63,382 nucleotides of DNA, from contig CYKH01001716.1 in assembly GCA_001460835.1 (NCBI GenBank), positions 6,460-69,841 on the forward strand, given 5' to 3'. The translations under genes were made by a program, and so were the position numbers. This DNA is from Bodo saltans (Eukaryota; Euglenozoa; Kinetoplastea; Eubodonida; Bodonidae). This document shows positions 19,287-28,700 of this stretch, piece by piece. The first letter of the stretch is position 1, and each line of letters opens with the position of its first letter. Below the pieces are notes generated by a model. It was given only the letters and a program-made list of their open reading frames with translations. It made no database searches and had not been told where the DNA came from.

Positions 19287-21605
19287 ATGAGCACCTTTGA
19301 TATCGTTGATGGGTTGGACAAGGCGGGAGTTAAGAGGGACAACCACCCCAAGTGGTACCCTCCCACCAACTCCGACGGTGTTGGGTTGATGGTGAGGAAT
19401 TCCTTGACGGAGACGTTGGAGCCTTTTGCTCCTCGCAACGGTCGCCAAGTGAAGTGGTACACCTGCGGCCCCACCGTCTACGATGCATCGCACATGGGAC
19501 ATGCCCGCGCATATCTCACGTTTGATATTCTGCGGCGCATTATGGAGGACTACTTTGGGTACAGCGTTCAATACCAAATGAACATCACTGACATTGACGA
19601 TAAGATCATCAAGCGTGCTCGAGTGAACAAACTAGTGGACGACTACAAGGCGTCATTGGGCACTGGTGCGACTGCATTCACTGAGCTGCAGGCTTTTGTT
19701 AGCCAGGCTGTAGACAAGGCCGAGACTTCTCTGATCGCGAAGATTGCTGCGTTGTCCGCCCCAGCAGAGAACATCTCGTCCCGAGCGGCCACAGAGCGAG
19801 AGGAGAAGCTCAAGGAGTCCGAGCTCAAGCGCGATCAACTCCAAGGCACGAAGGTGAAGATCGCGGCAGCGACCAAAGCCTCAGACTTCAACGGTCTGTT
19901 CGACGCTGCCACTGGCGTCGTTGGCGAACTGTTGGACTCGCTTAAAGGCCACACCATCACTGACCACAGCATTTTCGATGAGCACTCTCGCAAGTTCGAG
20001 CGCATGTTCTTCGAAGACTGCCAGAAGCTTGGCATTCGCGAACCGGATGTTGTCACTCGTGTCACGGAATACGTTCCCCAAGTCGTAGACTTCATCAAGA
20101 AGATTGAAAGCAACGGCTTTGCGTACAAGGGCGAGACGTCTGTGTTCTTTGACACCGAGGCGTTCACTGCTGCTGGATACAGCTACGCCAAGCTGAAGGG
20201 AGGAGCTGATAAGAACACCAGCGAGGAGGAGATGGCCGAGGGCGAGGGCACACTGTCTAAAGGCGTTACTGGTGAGAAGAAGAGCGCCAACGACTTCGCG
20301 CTTTGGAAATTTTCGAAGCCCGGTGAGCCAAGCTGGCCGTCCCCGTGGGGGGAGGGGCGCCCTGGATGGCACATTGAGTGCTCCGTCATGGCCTCTGATA
20401 TTCTTGGCGATAACATGGACATTCACGGCGGAGGTTGGGACCTTAAGTTTCCCCACCACGACAATGAGTGCGCCCAGTCTGAGGCTCACTTCTGCCAGCA
20501 CCAGTGGGTGAATTACTTCTTCCACTGCGGCCACTTGCACATCAAAGGTCTCAAGATGAGCAAGAGCCTCAAGAACTTTATCACGATCCGCCAAGCTCTT
20601 GGCGATGAGCTCGGCGTGTCCCCTCGCATCATGCGTCTGTTGTTCCTTGCGTTCCCATGGGATAAGCAAATGAACTTCGGTGATGATAGCCTGAAGGAGG
20701 CCGCCGAACGTGATCGCGTCCTTCGTGCTTTCTTTGGAAGCATTGATGTTGCATTGCGCAAGGACTACTACGGATCGACTCAAGGGTTTAACCAAGCGGA
20801 TCGTGCCCTCAACGCCAAGTGGGTCGAGGTTGAGCAGCGTGTGCACTCTGCACTCCAACAGAACTTCGATACCCCCAGTGTCATCATCGCTCTGTTTGAA
20901 CTCGTTGCACACACCAACCAGTACCTCTTGAGCGATGATCGCGTCAGTGGCACGCTTGTGCGCAAGGTGGCAACCTACATCACCAAGATCCTGCGTGTGT
21001 TCGGCGTGATTCAGGGCTCGGATGCCATCGGCTACGTGGCCAGCTCCGACTCTCGTCTTGCCCCCGCGTTGGATGTCTTCACCCGCTTCCGCGACGAGGT
21101 CAGGAGCAAGGCGAAAGAGGTGCAGCAGATGCCGGCCTTCCTCCCCCTGTGCGACGCCATCAGGGATGAGTGGTTGATCCCTGCAGGTGTCCGCCTAGAG
21201 GACAAGCCCGGTGGTGGTGCGACGACGTGGAAGGTTGACGAGCCTGAGCTCCTGCAAAAAGAATCCGATGCGCGCAAGGCTGCACTGATCTCAGATCGCC
21301 TGAAGAAGATCCAAAACCAGATTGAGACGAAACGAAAGGTGGTGGTCAAGTGGGAACAGTACGTGGCTCCCCCAACTGACTTGTTCCGTAGCGAGACGGA
21401 GAAGTACAGCGCCTTCGACGAGTCCGGCATTCCCACCAAAGATGCGAAGGGCGAAGACGTTGGTGCATCAACGGTGAAGAAGCTGAAGAAGGAGCAAGAT
21501 AAATACGCCACGAGCCACAACGAACTAGCAGCAAAGGGTGGCGTTGAGTGGCTGCGTGAGCAAAGGCAAGAGCTTGCGGATCTGGAGGCGCAACTGTCTG
21601 CCTGA
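19287..21605 (+). CDS. Cysteinyl-tRNA synthetase (772 aa)
   Basis: Charges tRNA-Cys with cysteine using ATP (class I synthetase). The catalytic signature is complete: CGPTVYDASHMGHAR with the zinc-ligand Cys60 and HMGH at 69-72, ECS and HGGGWDLKFPHHDNE supplying further zinc/adenylate residues, and KMSKS at 423-427. An insertion of about 110 residues follows NITDIDDKI, as in other eukaryotic enzymes. The C-terminal ~200 residues are charged and coiled-coil-like. The open frame extends to 19119, but those 56 codons translate the splice-acceptor tract, so ATG 19287 is preferred. No mitochondrial presequence is evident from this start. Confidence 0.95.
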   Translation: MSTFDIVDGLDKAGVKRDNHPKWYPPTNSDGVGLMVRNSLTETLEPFAPRNGRQVKWYTCGPTVYDASHMGHARAYLTFDILRRIMEDYFGYSVQYQMNITDIDDKIIKRARVNKLVDDYKASLGTGATAFTELQAFVSQAVDKAETSLIAKIAALSAPAENISSRAATEREEKLKESELKRDQLQGTKVKIAAATKASDFNGLFDAATGVVGELLDSLKGHTITDHSIFDEHSRKFERMFFEDCQKLGIREPDVVTRVTEYVPQVVDFIKKIESNGFAYKGETSVFFDTEAFTAAGYSYAKLKGGADKNTSEEEMAEGEGTLSKGVTGEKKSANDFALWKFSKPGEPSWPSPWGEGRPGWHIECSVMASDILGDNMDIHGGGWDLKFPHHDNECAQSEAHFCQHQWVNYFFHCGHLHIKGLKMSKSLKNFITIRQALGDELGVSPRIMRLLFLAFPWDKQMNFGDDSLKEAAERDRVLRAFFGSIDVALRKDYYGSTQGFNQADRALNAKWVEVEQRVHSALQQNFDTPSVIIALFELVAHTNQYLLSDDRVSGTLVRKVATYITKILRVFGVIQGSDAIGYVASSDSRLAPALDVFTRFRDEVRSKAKEVQQMPAFLPLCDAIRDEWLIPAGVRLEDKPGGGATTWKVDEPELLQKESDARKAALISDRLKKIQNQIETKRKVVVKWEQYVAPPTDLFRSETEKYSAFDESGIPTKDAKGEDVGASTVKKLKKEQDKYATSHNELAAKGGVEWLREQRQELADLEAQLSA

Positions 21606-21707
21606 AACCTTTGCACAACATTTGTCACGGTAAGGAGATGAAGTATTCACCAACCATTAAACACATCCACCATCTCATGAAATATCACTTGTTACGATGA
21701 ATGACAA

Positions 21708-21747
21708 TTTTTATTTGTTCTTCTCGTTGGGGAAATAATGCAGGCAG
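21708..21747 (+). promoter_or_regulatory. Likely trans-splice acceptor with almost no leader
   Basis: A T-rich run (atttttatttgttcttctc) is followed by gcag at 21743 and again at 21747, directly abutting ATG 21748. An ATG at 21738 in another frame lies upstream of these AGs and would be removed by splicing. Confidence 0.5.
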
Positions 21748-24327
21748 ATGCAATCGTCTAACCTCTTCCATGATGACCTTGGGGACCTTGACGCATTGAT
21801 GAGTCAAATGAATAGTCGGCCGGCAGCGACACCGCCGTTTGTTGGCTTCAATCCCTCCCCAATTGTCACCACTTCTGCTGCTCCGACGCCAAGGTGGGGT
21901 AGTGGTCAGGACGAGGGGAAGGCTCCGCTGTCGTCACGTGCAGGTCGCCGTGCTACCGTTACGATTGTCGAGCCAGAGCTTCCCCTCCAGACACCTCGGT
22001 CACAGACGCCTCAGCCGCAAGCAACACCCGTACACACCCCTCCTCCAGTAGTGGCTGAGCGGCGCCCATCTCTTGGCAGCTGGCTAGACGAAGACGATGC
22101 GCCACCACAACCGCCACTGAGTAACCCTGTGCAGGGGCATGCACTGCCATTCCCGGGACCCCACTCTCAACCTCACACCACAGCATCTCCACCAGTATCT
22201 GTTTCAGTGCTGCCCTCGCCGCAAGAATTGCAAGCATTAGAAGAGGAGCGCCTGCTCAAAGAAGAGCTGATGTTGCTCGCTGAGATCCGACAAGTTGAAC
22301 TAGACATCGCGTCGGAACAATCTCGAGTGGAAACTACCAACGTCAAACTAGAGGCGGAGTTGCTCAACATTGAGGCGCAGCTACACATCAAAGAGGCAGC
22401 GGTCATCTCTGCGCAAAGCGACTGTGCTAACAAACTGGACGAAGCGAAGCAATTTCATCAACGTCGGGAGGATACTCTACGCACACAGCAAGCCAACGAT
22501 GCAGTGGAGGCCGACACTGCATTCCGACAATCTATTGCGTCTCGCATGGAGCGTAGCATGTCGCTCATTCAGCAGCAGATCGATGACGTTCACAAGGCAC
22601 TGGCGAAACTAGAGAATCAAAAAGCCCTTGTGATTGGGTCGAATCCTCACTCAGTTGCTGCGGTGTCCATAGCGGTGGACGATGGAACGTTAACCCTCAC
22701 GCAGAAACTTGACCTTGGCGTGGAGTTGGTAGCCGGCTTCACCGCCCAGCATCTGGATGCACTGCGCAACAACATTGGTCACTACATGCGCAAAGAGACA
22801 ACAGATGCAGCTCACGGCGTGTGGGAGCACCATCGAAAAGCGTTTTCTGAGGAAAGCACGCAACGACGCTCAAAGTTTGTGTCCTTTTTAGAAAGCGCAG
22901 TGTCTAAATTCACTGCATTTATGGAAGACCGTCAAACAGTCAGGGCAACAGAAGTGAAGAAATTTAGACAAGTGTCGGAGGGGATGAGCGCCGCCCTGCG
23001 CGAGCGTTGGAGCTCGCGCACTGAGGAGCGTAACAAGTCCCTCACCGCGACGTACGCAGACCATTCCGCTGCTTTCGATGCAGAAGCCAACAGCTCGTGT
23101 ACTTTCTTAGAAAGGAAGTTCTCCGCCATTCAGCAGAGCGACGAGAGCATTGAACGCCAAAGGCTCGCGGACTTGCAGCATCGAAATGAAATCGAAACGA
23201 AAGTAACTCAAAACTTAAAGCAAACAGAGGCGGAGACATTATCAGAACGCAATCAGCGCCTGCAGCAGCAGCTCGTGGAGTTGTCCTCGGATGTCACACA
23301 CGCCCCAGGTGTGAACGGCATCAGCCATTCAACGGTATCTACCATCCTCCAGGATATTCAGAACCTTCATGAAGATGTGTGCAACAAGATCCGCATGGCC
23401 ACCTCATGCGCACGATTGCTACACTCTGACGATTCACTGCTGGATACCGCAACGGAGGGCTTTAGTGAAGCTGAGCGAGAGCTCTTGCTGTTGCTTCGCG
23501 AAAAACGCTCCGTCGTCGAGTCTCTCAGCTCCGAAGTAAAAGCCCAATGGGACTCACTCACTCACCAACGTCATCATTGTGGCGCACTGCGCACTCGTCT
23601 CGCTGCCGCTGTGGAAGATGAGGCCGCTGCAGTGCACGACCATCGCCTTCTTCAAGCGTCTGAGTACGCACGGCTCGATATGATCCGCTCATCATGGGAG
23701 AAGGAATATCAAAAAGTGTTAGGCACCGCAACGCTCGACGCGGAGTGGAGTGGGCTGCTGTCTGTCGCTGAGGCGATTGCTGCTAAAGTCGCTGCAGTTG
23801 AGGGCTGCAGCGCCACGAACCGGCGTCAACTTATTTCCCAGCGACGCCTTCAGCAACAAGACGAAGTGATCCGTTGCACCGAACACCAAAAACTACAGGA
23901 AATCTGGGTAGCTCTGTACGATCGTATTTTATCGCTAAACGACAAGATTTACTCTGTCTCGTCGTACCAGACAAATGTTGGAATTGAGTCCGCTAAGCTT
24001 GAACTTGAGCGAATGACCCATGAAGCACAGCGGGACGAGTTCCGAGCAAAGTTTACTGCGATGGAAGAAGTGTCCCAACGTGTGGAGCGTGATTCAGCGC
24101 AAGCGCTGGCAATGAAATTGCGAACCGAAGACGAAGTCCGACAGATCGCCAAGGAGCACGATGCCATCATACTAGAGCAACGGAAATTATCGGCACTGCA
24201 GTCAGAGTTGTTGCAAAGGCAACGCGACGTGATGGAGCGGAAAGACACCCTTCACAACAACAGCAGCAAAGCACTACCGATGGCCCCCCATCGGTCACCC
24301 TTCGCTGACTTGTTGATTGCCGCCTAG
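21748..24327 (+). CDS. Coiled-coil protein of unknown function (859 aa)
   Basis: I do not recognise a defined family. Residues 1-155 are low-complexity (Pro, Ser, Thr, Ala) and begin with an acidic patch, DDLGDLDALM. From ~158 to the end the protein is almost continuous coiled coil with many Glu, Gln, Arg and Leu heptads, for example around ELQALEEERLLKEELMLL and ELERMTHEAQRDEFRAKF. The layout (acidic DDL-type N-terminus, disordered linker, long C-terminal coiled coil) is reminiscent of the centriolar distal-appendage protein FBF1, but this is only a weak resemblance. It lies two genes downstream of the BBOF1-like gene. Neighbours are not functionally informative in such clusters. Confidence 0.85.
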   Translation: MQSSNLFHDDLGDLDALMSQMNSRPAATPPFVGFNPSPIVTTSAAPTPRWGSGQDEGKAPLSSRAGRRATVTIVEPELPLQTPRSQTPQPQATPVHTPPPVVAERRPSLGSWLDEDDAPPQPPLSNPVQGHALPFPGPHSQPHTTASPPVSVSVLPSPQELQALEEERLLKEELMLLAEIRQVELDIASEQSRVETTNVKLEAELLNIEAQLHIKEAAVISAQSDCANKLDEAKQFHQRREDTLRTQQANDAVEADTAFRQSIASRMERSMSLIQQQIDDVHKALAKLENQKALVIGSNPHSVAAVSIAVDDGTLTLTQKLDLGVELVAGFTAQHLDALRNNIGHYMRKETTDAAHGVWEHHRKAFSEESTQRRSKFVSFLESAVSKFTAFMEDRQTVRATEVKKFRQVSEGMSAALRERWSSRTEERNKSLTATYADHSAAFDAEANSSCTFLERKFSAIQQSDESIERQRLADLQHRNEIETKVTQNLKQTEAETLSERNQRLQQQLVELSSDVTHAPGVNGISHSTVSTILQDIQNLHEDVCNKIRMATSCARLLHSDDSLLDTATEGFSEAERELLLLLREKRSVVESLSSEVKAQWDSLTHQRHHCGALRTRLAAAVEDEAAAVHDHRLLQASEYARLDMIRSSWEKEYQKVLGTATLDAEWSGLLSVAEAIAAKVAAVEGCSATNRRQLISQRRLQQQDEVIRCTEHQKLQEIWVALYDRILSLNDKIYSVSSYQTNVGIESAKLELERMTHEAQRDEFRAKFTAMEEVSQRVERDSAQALAMKLRTEDEVRQIAKEHDAIILEQRKLSALQSELLQRQRDVMERKDTLHNNSSKALPMAPHRSPFADLLIAA

Positions 24328-24450
24328 TGTGGGCACGCAGTAGATACACACCATACATACATGCACTTGTTCTAGACAGTTCAGTAACAGGTCGGTGACC
24401 AATGTGGTGTAACATTGGATCTGTTTGTGATTGAATTATCTTGATTTTGA

Positions 24451-24471
24451 GTCTTTTTCTCCTTCTTCTAG
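24451..24471 (+). promoter_or_regulatory. Trans-splice acceptor, first eL18 gene
   Basis: gtctttttctccttcttctag ends at 24471, leaving a 12-nt leader before ATG 24484. Confidence 0.75.
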
Positions 24472-24483
24472 AAAGAAAATAAG

Positions 24484-25080
24484 ATGGGCGTTGATCTCAC
24501 CGGTATCCAGAAGAAGAAGCGGACCATCCGCCACCACACGCTCTCGACGAACCCCTACGTCAAGCTGTTGGTGAAGCTGTACAAGTTCCTTGCCCAGCGC
24601 ACGAACTCTGGGTTCAACAAGAATGTGTACGAGCGCCTCATCAAGAGCCGCAACAACCGCGCGCCCATCTCCCTGAGCCGCGTTGCCACCGTGCTCAAGC
24701 GCAAGACCGTCTGGCTTGAGGATGCCAAGAAGGCCCCCATCGCCGTCATCGTCGGTGATGTCCTCGATGACATCCGCCTGTCGAAGATCCCCGCGATCCG
24801 CATTGCCGCCCTGCGCTTCTCCAAGAGCGCCCGCGCTCGCATTGCCGCCGCCGGAGGTGAGTGCATCACCTTCGACCAGCTCGCTCTGATTGCCCCGACC
24901 GGCAAGAACACCCTGCTGCTCCGTGGTCGCAAGAGCGGACGCGAGTCCATCAAGCACTTCGGCGCTGCTGGTAAGCCCGGTAGCCACGCCAAGGCCCGCG
25001 TCTCCAGCCGCGGTGCCGAGGTTGCTCGCGGACGCCGCAACAGCAAGGCATACAAGAGCAAGGCCTTCAAGCACCAGTAA
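24484..25080 (+). CDS. RPL18: 60S ribosomal protein eL18, copy 1 (198 aa)
   Basis: Structural protein of the large cytosolic ribosomal subunit. Family landmarks run the length of the protein: MGVDLTGIQKKK at the start, YVKLLVKLYKFLAQRTNSGF, SLSRVATVLK, AAGGECITFDQLALIAPTGK, GRKSGRESIKHFG and a basic C-terminus. Length matches other eL18 proteins. Codon use is strongly biased to C- and G-ending codons, as expected for a highly expressed gene and unlike its neighbours. A second copy follows 120 bp downstream. Confidence 0.97.
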   Translation: MGVDLTGIQKKKRTIRHHTLSTNPYVKLLVKLYKFLAQRTNSGFNKNVYERLIKSRNNRAPISLSRVATVLKRKTVWLEDAKKAPIAVIVGDVLDDIRLSKIPAIRIAALRFSKSARARIAAAGGECITFDQLALIAPTGKNTLLLRGRKSGRESIKHFGAAGKPGSHAKARVSSRGAEVARGRRNSKAYKSKAFKHQ

Positions 25081-25164
25081 CCTCGTAATTGTGGATCGCC
25101 AGCTAAAAAAAAAACATAATACCTTTGCTAATGTTACGACTTTGAAGTGAAACCATGCGTGACA

Positions 25165-25187
25165 TTCGATTGCTTTTTGATTTGCAG
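25165..25187 (+). promoter_or_regulatory. Trans-splice acceptor, second eL18 gene
   Basis: A T-rich run ending tttgcag (AG at 25186-25187) leaves a 13-nt leader before ATG 25201. The tract is unrelated in sequence to that of copy 1. Confidence 0.7.
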
Positions 25188-25200
25188 GAGAGGAGACACA

Positions 25201-25598
25201 ATGGGCGTTGATCTCACCNNNNNNNNNNNNNNNNNNNNNNNNNNNNNNNNNNNNNNNNNNNNNNNNNNNNNNNNNNNNNNNNNNNNNNNNNNNNNNNNNN
25301 NNNNNNNNNNNNNNNNNNNNNNNNNNNNNNNNNNNNNNNNNNNNNNNNNNNNNNNNNNNNNNNNNNNNNNNNNNNNNNNNNNNNNNNNNNNNNNNNNNNN
25401 NNNNNNNNNNNNNNNNNNNNNNNNNNNNNNNNNNNNNNNNNNNNNNNNNNNNNNNNNNNNNNNNNNNNNNNNNNNNNNNNNNNNNNNNNNNNNNNNNNNN
25501 NNNNNNNNNNNNNNNNNNTCTCCAGCCGCGGTGCCGAGGTTGCTCGCGGACGCCGCAACAGCAAGGCATACAGGAGCAAGGCCTTCAAGCACCAGTAG
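25201..25598 (+). CDS. RPL18: 60S ribosomal protein eL18, copy 2, interrupted by an assembly gap
   Basis: The first 18 bases (coding MGVDLT) and the last 80 bases before the stop match copy 1. The middle is replaced by Ns (25219-25518). The visible 3' end differs by one residue (AYRSKAFKHQ instead of AYKSKAFKHQ) and uses TAG instead of TAA. The span as written is 398 nt, not a multiple of three, so the gap length is arbitrary. In copy 1 the same landmarks are separated by 499 nt, and restoring that length would restore the frame. Open frames read through the Ns are meaningless. Confidence 0.9.
25219..25518. other. Assembly gap of 300 N
   Basis: A run of exactly 300 Ns inside the second eL18 copy. 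It probably arose because the two tandem copies are too similar for reads to be placed. The true length is probably about 499 nt. Confidence 0.98.
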
Positions 25599-25747
25599 GG
25601 TCGTCCCTCCAATGGTTCATTGTGTTATGTTCTTTTGATCATTCTACAGTCTCTCGCCACCCATTTCATTTGGAAACCTGGATCCTTCCTTGCCCGTATC
25701 CTCTTCCTTACTCTTGAAACATTTGATAGATATCGAACATTAGTGTT

Positions 25748-28700
25748 ATGGCCGCAATACCAAGACTTAATTTAGGGAGCGTTGAATGTGGTGGAGGGTG
25801 GGGTGTCGGGGAGGCAAGTCTGCCATCACACGAGGCGCAGCGCCAACAAGACCCAATGATGATCTACACGCAGAATCGAAGACCAGAACTAGAGCGTGCT
25901 CACTCCAGCGACGATGATGATGAGCCAGTGGAGCCAGTTCCAGCCCCCGCTGTCACTGCGTCCCCATCCACAATCCACACCACCGAGTACACCGGGGCAG
26001 AGAGGGAGGACGATGACGACACCTTCGTGGATCACGGTAGCAATGTTGACATGGTTCCAAACGCAGCAGCGGTTGTCGTGCCACCAGCAGCCGCTGAGGA
26101 CGCTGCTGAAGTGGTGGAGGAAACGTGGGAAGAGGGAAGGTTGGTCTCACGTGTGCATTGCCACGAGCCTATTTACGGACTAGTCGTGGTCGGTGGCAAG
26201 ACGCTGTGGACCGCCATCGGTGACGACCCATTGACCTTGTTTGAGCTCAGTGGTTGTGATTTGTCGCAGCAACGATCTCTGAATACAATTGTTGGTGTGC
26301 GCTCGATGGCGCTAGTTACGGTGGCCGCTGCCCGTATCGCACCTGTGAGCTTCAAGAACGTGGGAAGTACGTCCTCAAAACCAGCGCTGTTGAGCAGGTC
26401 CAACTCAAGCAACCCAACCCTCAACGGTTCCCAAGGGGAAGTCGTACTGCCCTCTGCATCCACGGAATTCCTTTGGTGCGGCCTTGACAGAGGCCGAGTC
26501 GCCATTGTGGACCTTTTCTTTTTCTCTGACTGTGGCGTGCTGCTGGCGCATGGCGGCAACACCACTGTGTGCGGTGTGTGGGCTGCTGGTGCTGGGCGTG
26601 TGTGGACGGCAGGCGAGGACCACTCGTTGAAGGTGTGGGATGCCTTTGCCTCCAATCGCAAGAATATTCGAGTACTTAAATTGAGCGATTGTGTGGCGGA
26701 CGTCTGCCACGTCCCCCAGACGCAACATGTATGGGTCACCATACGAGAGGCACGGATTCTGATATTCAATCAAGATGGTCAGGAGGTGCGGATGAAGGGC
26801 GCAGTACCTTTCCTCAAGACCAAGGCGAAGGTGCACACCATGCGATCGCAGGCACACGGTGCGAAGGAGACTGTGGTGTGGGTCGCTATGGATCATGAAG
26901 TGGCCGTGTACAATGCCAAGACACTAGAAGTGCTTGCAAGCATTTCTACCATATCGTGTCGCACCATGGAGCTCACAAGCCAATATGCAATCCTTGTTGG
27001 GCACCACCACGGCTCTCAATCATCGGCAGCTGGCGAGTCGGAGGACCAGCTCATCTTCGTGTCGGCCACGGATCCGAGAAGGCCGGTGGTGGTACGCCTG
27101 GGTGCCCCCCTGGGGGGAATATCCAAGGTAGGCCTTCGATGCTTCTCCCGCTCTGCACTTGCTGTCGCTGCTCACATGGACGGCAACCAACGCTGTCTTA
27201 CAGTATTTACTGCCGAGGCCACTCAGCCCATCGGTGCTTGGGGAACTGACGACCGCAGCACTGTTCCCGCACAAGGTCAACCGCCGCCAGCGGTGGCGGA
27301 GTCTGCTGCACGATCAAGCAGCAACTATCGTGATGCGTCCCCTGCAGCACTCCGCAGTACCGCCACTCCTGCCCAGTTGCCACCAGCCAGTCCCCACGGA
27401 TCGTCGCTGGAGGACGAGAATACAACCAGAATTTTACCCACCGAGACAGGCACCTCCTCCAACTCCATCCGGGTGGTAGGCGCGGTGCAACCTCAGAGCA
27501 ATTCGATGGGTCGGGCACAGGAGGCCAACGGCCCAAGCAACGCAAACGCGGGGCAGACGAGATGGATGATGGATCCCCGCATGCAGACGACTTTCCAGGA
27601 GCTACACCAGGAGGTGACCGAAGTTTCCAAGGCACTCCGTGTGTTACGTGTGCAGCAGCCCACTCATAACGACTTCTACCAGCTCCACGGACTATGTGCA
27701 CAGATGGCATCCAGGCTAGACACCAACTTACCCGTGCAGTGGTCCCAAGACGCGGCATGGTCCACGTCAGAAGGGCAGCTGATCGCAACCACCATTGCAA
27801 GACTCGTGGCAGCCTCTGATGCCAAATCTATTGCTGCTGCCCCAACACTAGATCGCCTCGACAGTGCGCGCCCCTCATCGGTGAAGGTCGAGGCCCATCA
27901 AGCTCCTCACGGTGCCGTGGCAGCGTCTCCGTTGGAACTTCAAATGCACCGCCACTTGCAGACGCTCATGCGTTCGGCAGAGGCTCAACGAATCCAACTC
28001 CAAGAAACGATCTCGTCGCTCCAACGACAACTAGCGAAGGTGAGCGAGAAGAACTCTGCCCTTCTGAGGGGGGCAAGTCAACTCGATGCAGCGTTACGAT
28101 TCCATCAGAGAACTGTGCTCGCTGCAGCGGCATCGCAGGGGCTAGACGATGAGGGAGACGCGCTGCACGACCACTTTGAGAACTCCACTCAGGCTCTCGA
28201 CAACATGTCCTCAATGAGTGATATCCTTGAATCCTTTCATCAACTGCAAGATAGAATGGCGGCGTTGCTGAACGCTCGTCACCACCTCCACCGAGCAAAC
28301 TCAGTGATGATGTCAGCCCGATCGATGCCGCCTCAGGATCAGCAGCATTTGGCGTTGGCTCGCACTCCGTCAGGCATGTCAACAGGTCGAGATCGACTGA
28401 ACAGGTCACCCACGTCCCTCGGGTTCCAACGCCCCCCGACACCCCCACCGAGCCTCCCCACCACTGCCGCGGAGTCGCACATCCGCCTCACCCCGAAACG
28501 GTTGTTCTCTGCGTTGATGAATGAGTTGGCCCCAGTGAAAGTCTTCAGCAGTGGCATCGTCAGCATTCTTCACCGAGTGGAGGGCAGCTATTGCAGGCTG
28601 CAGGACATGCCGATGGAAGATGTCCCAGGCGGCTCTCTCGATGTCTCGCCAGCCCTACACGATATGATGGAGGCCGAGGTCATGCGTGCACTATGCCGAC

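Noticed and set aside
24436-25717. Open frames reading through the run of Ns, including a 377-codon minus-strand frame
   Set aside because: Unknown bases cannot contain stops, so the frames are artificial. The real content is the second eL18 gene on the + strand.
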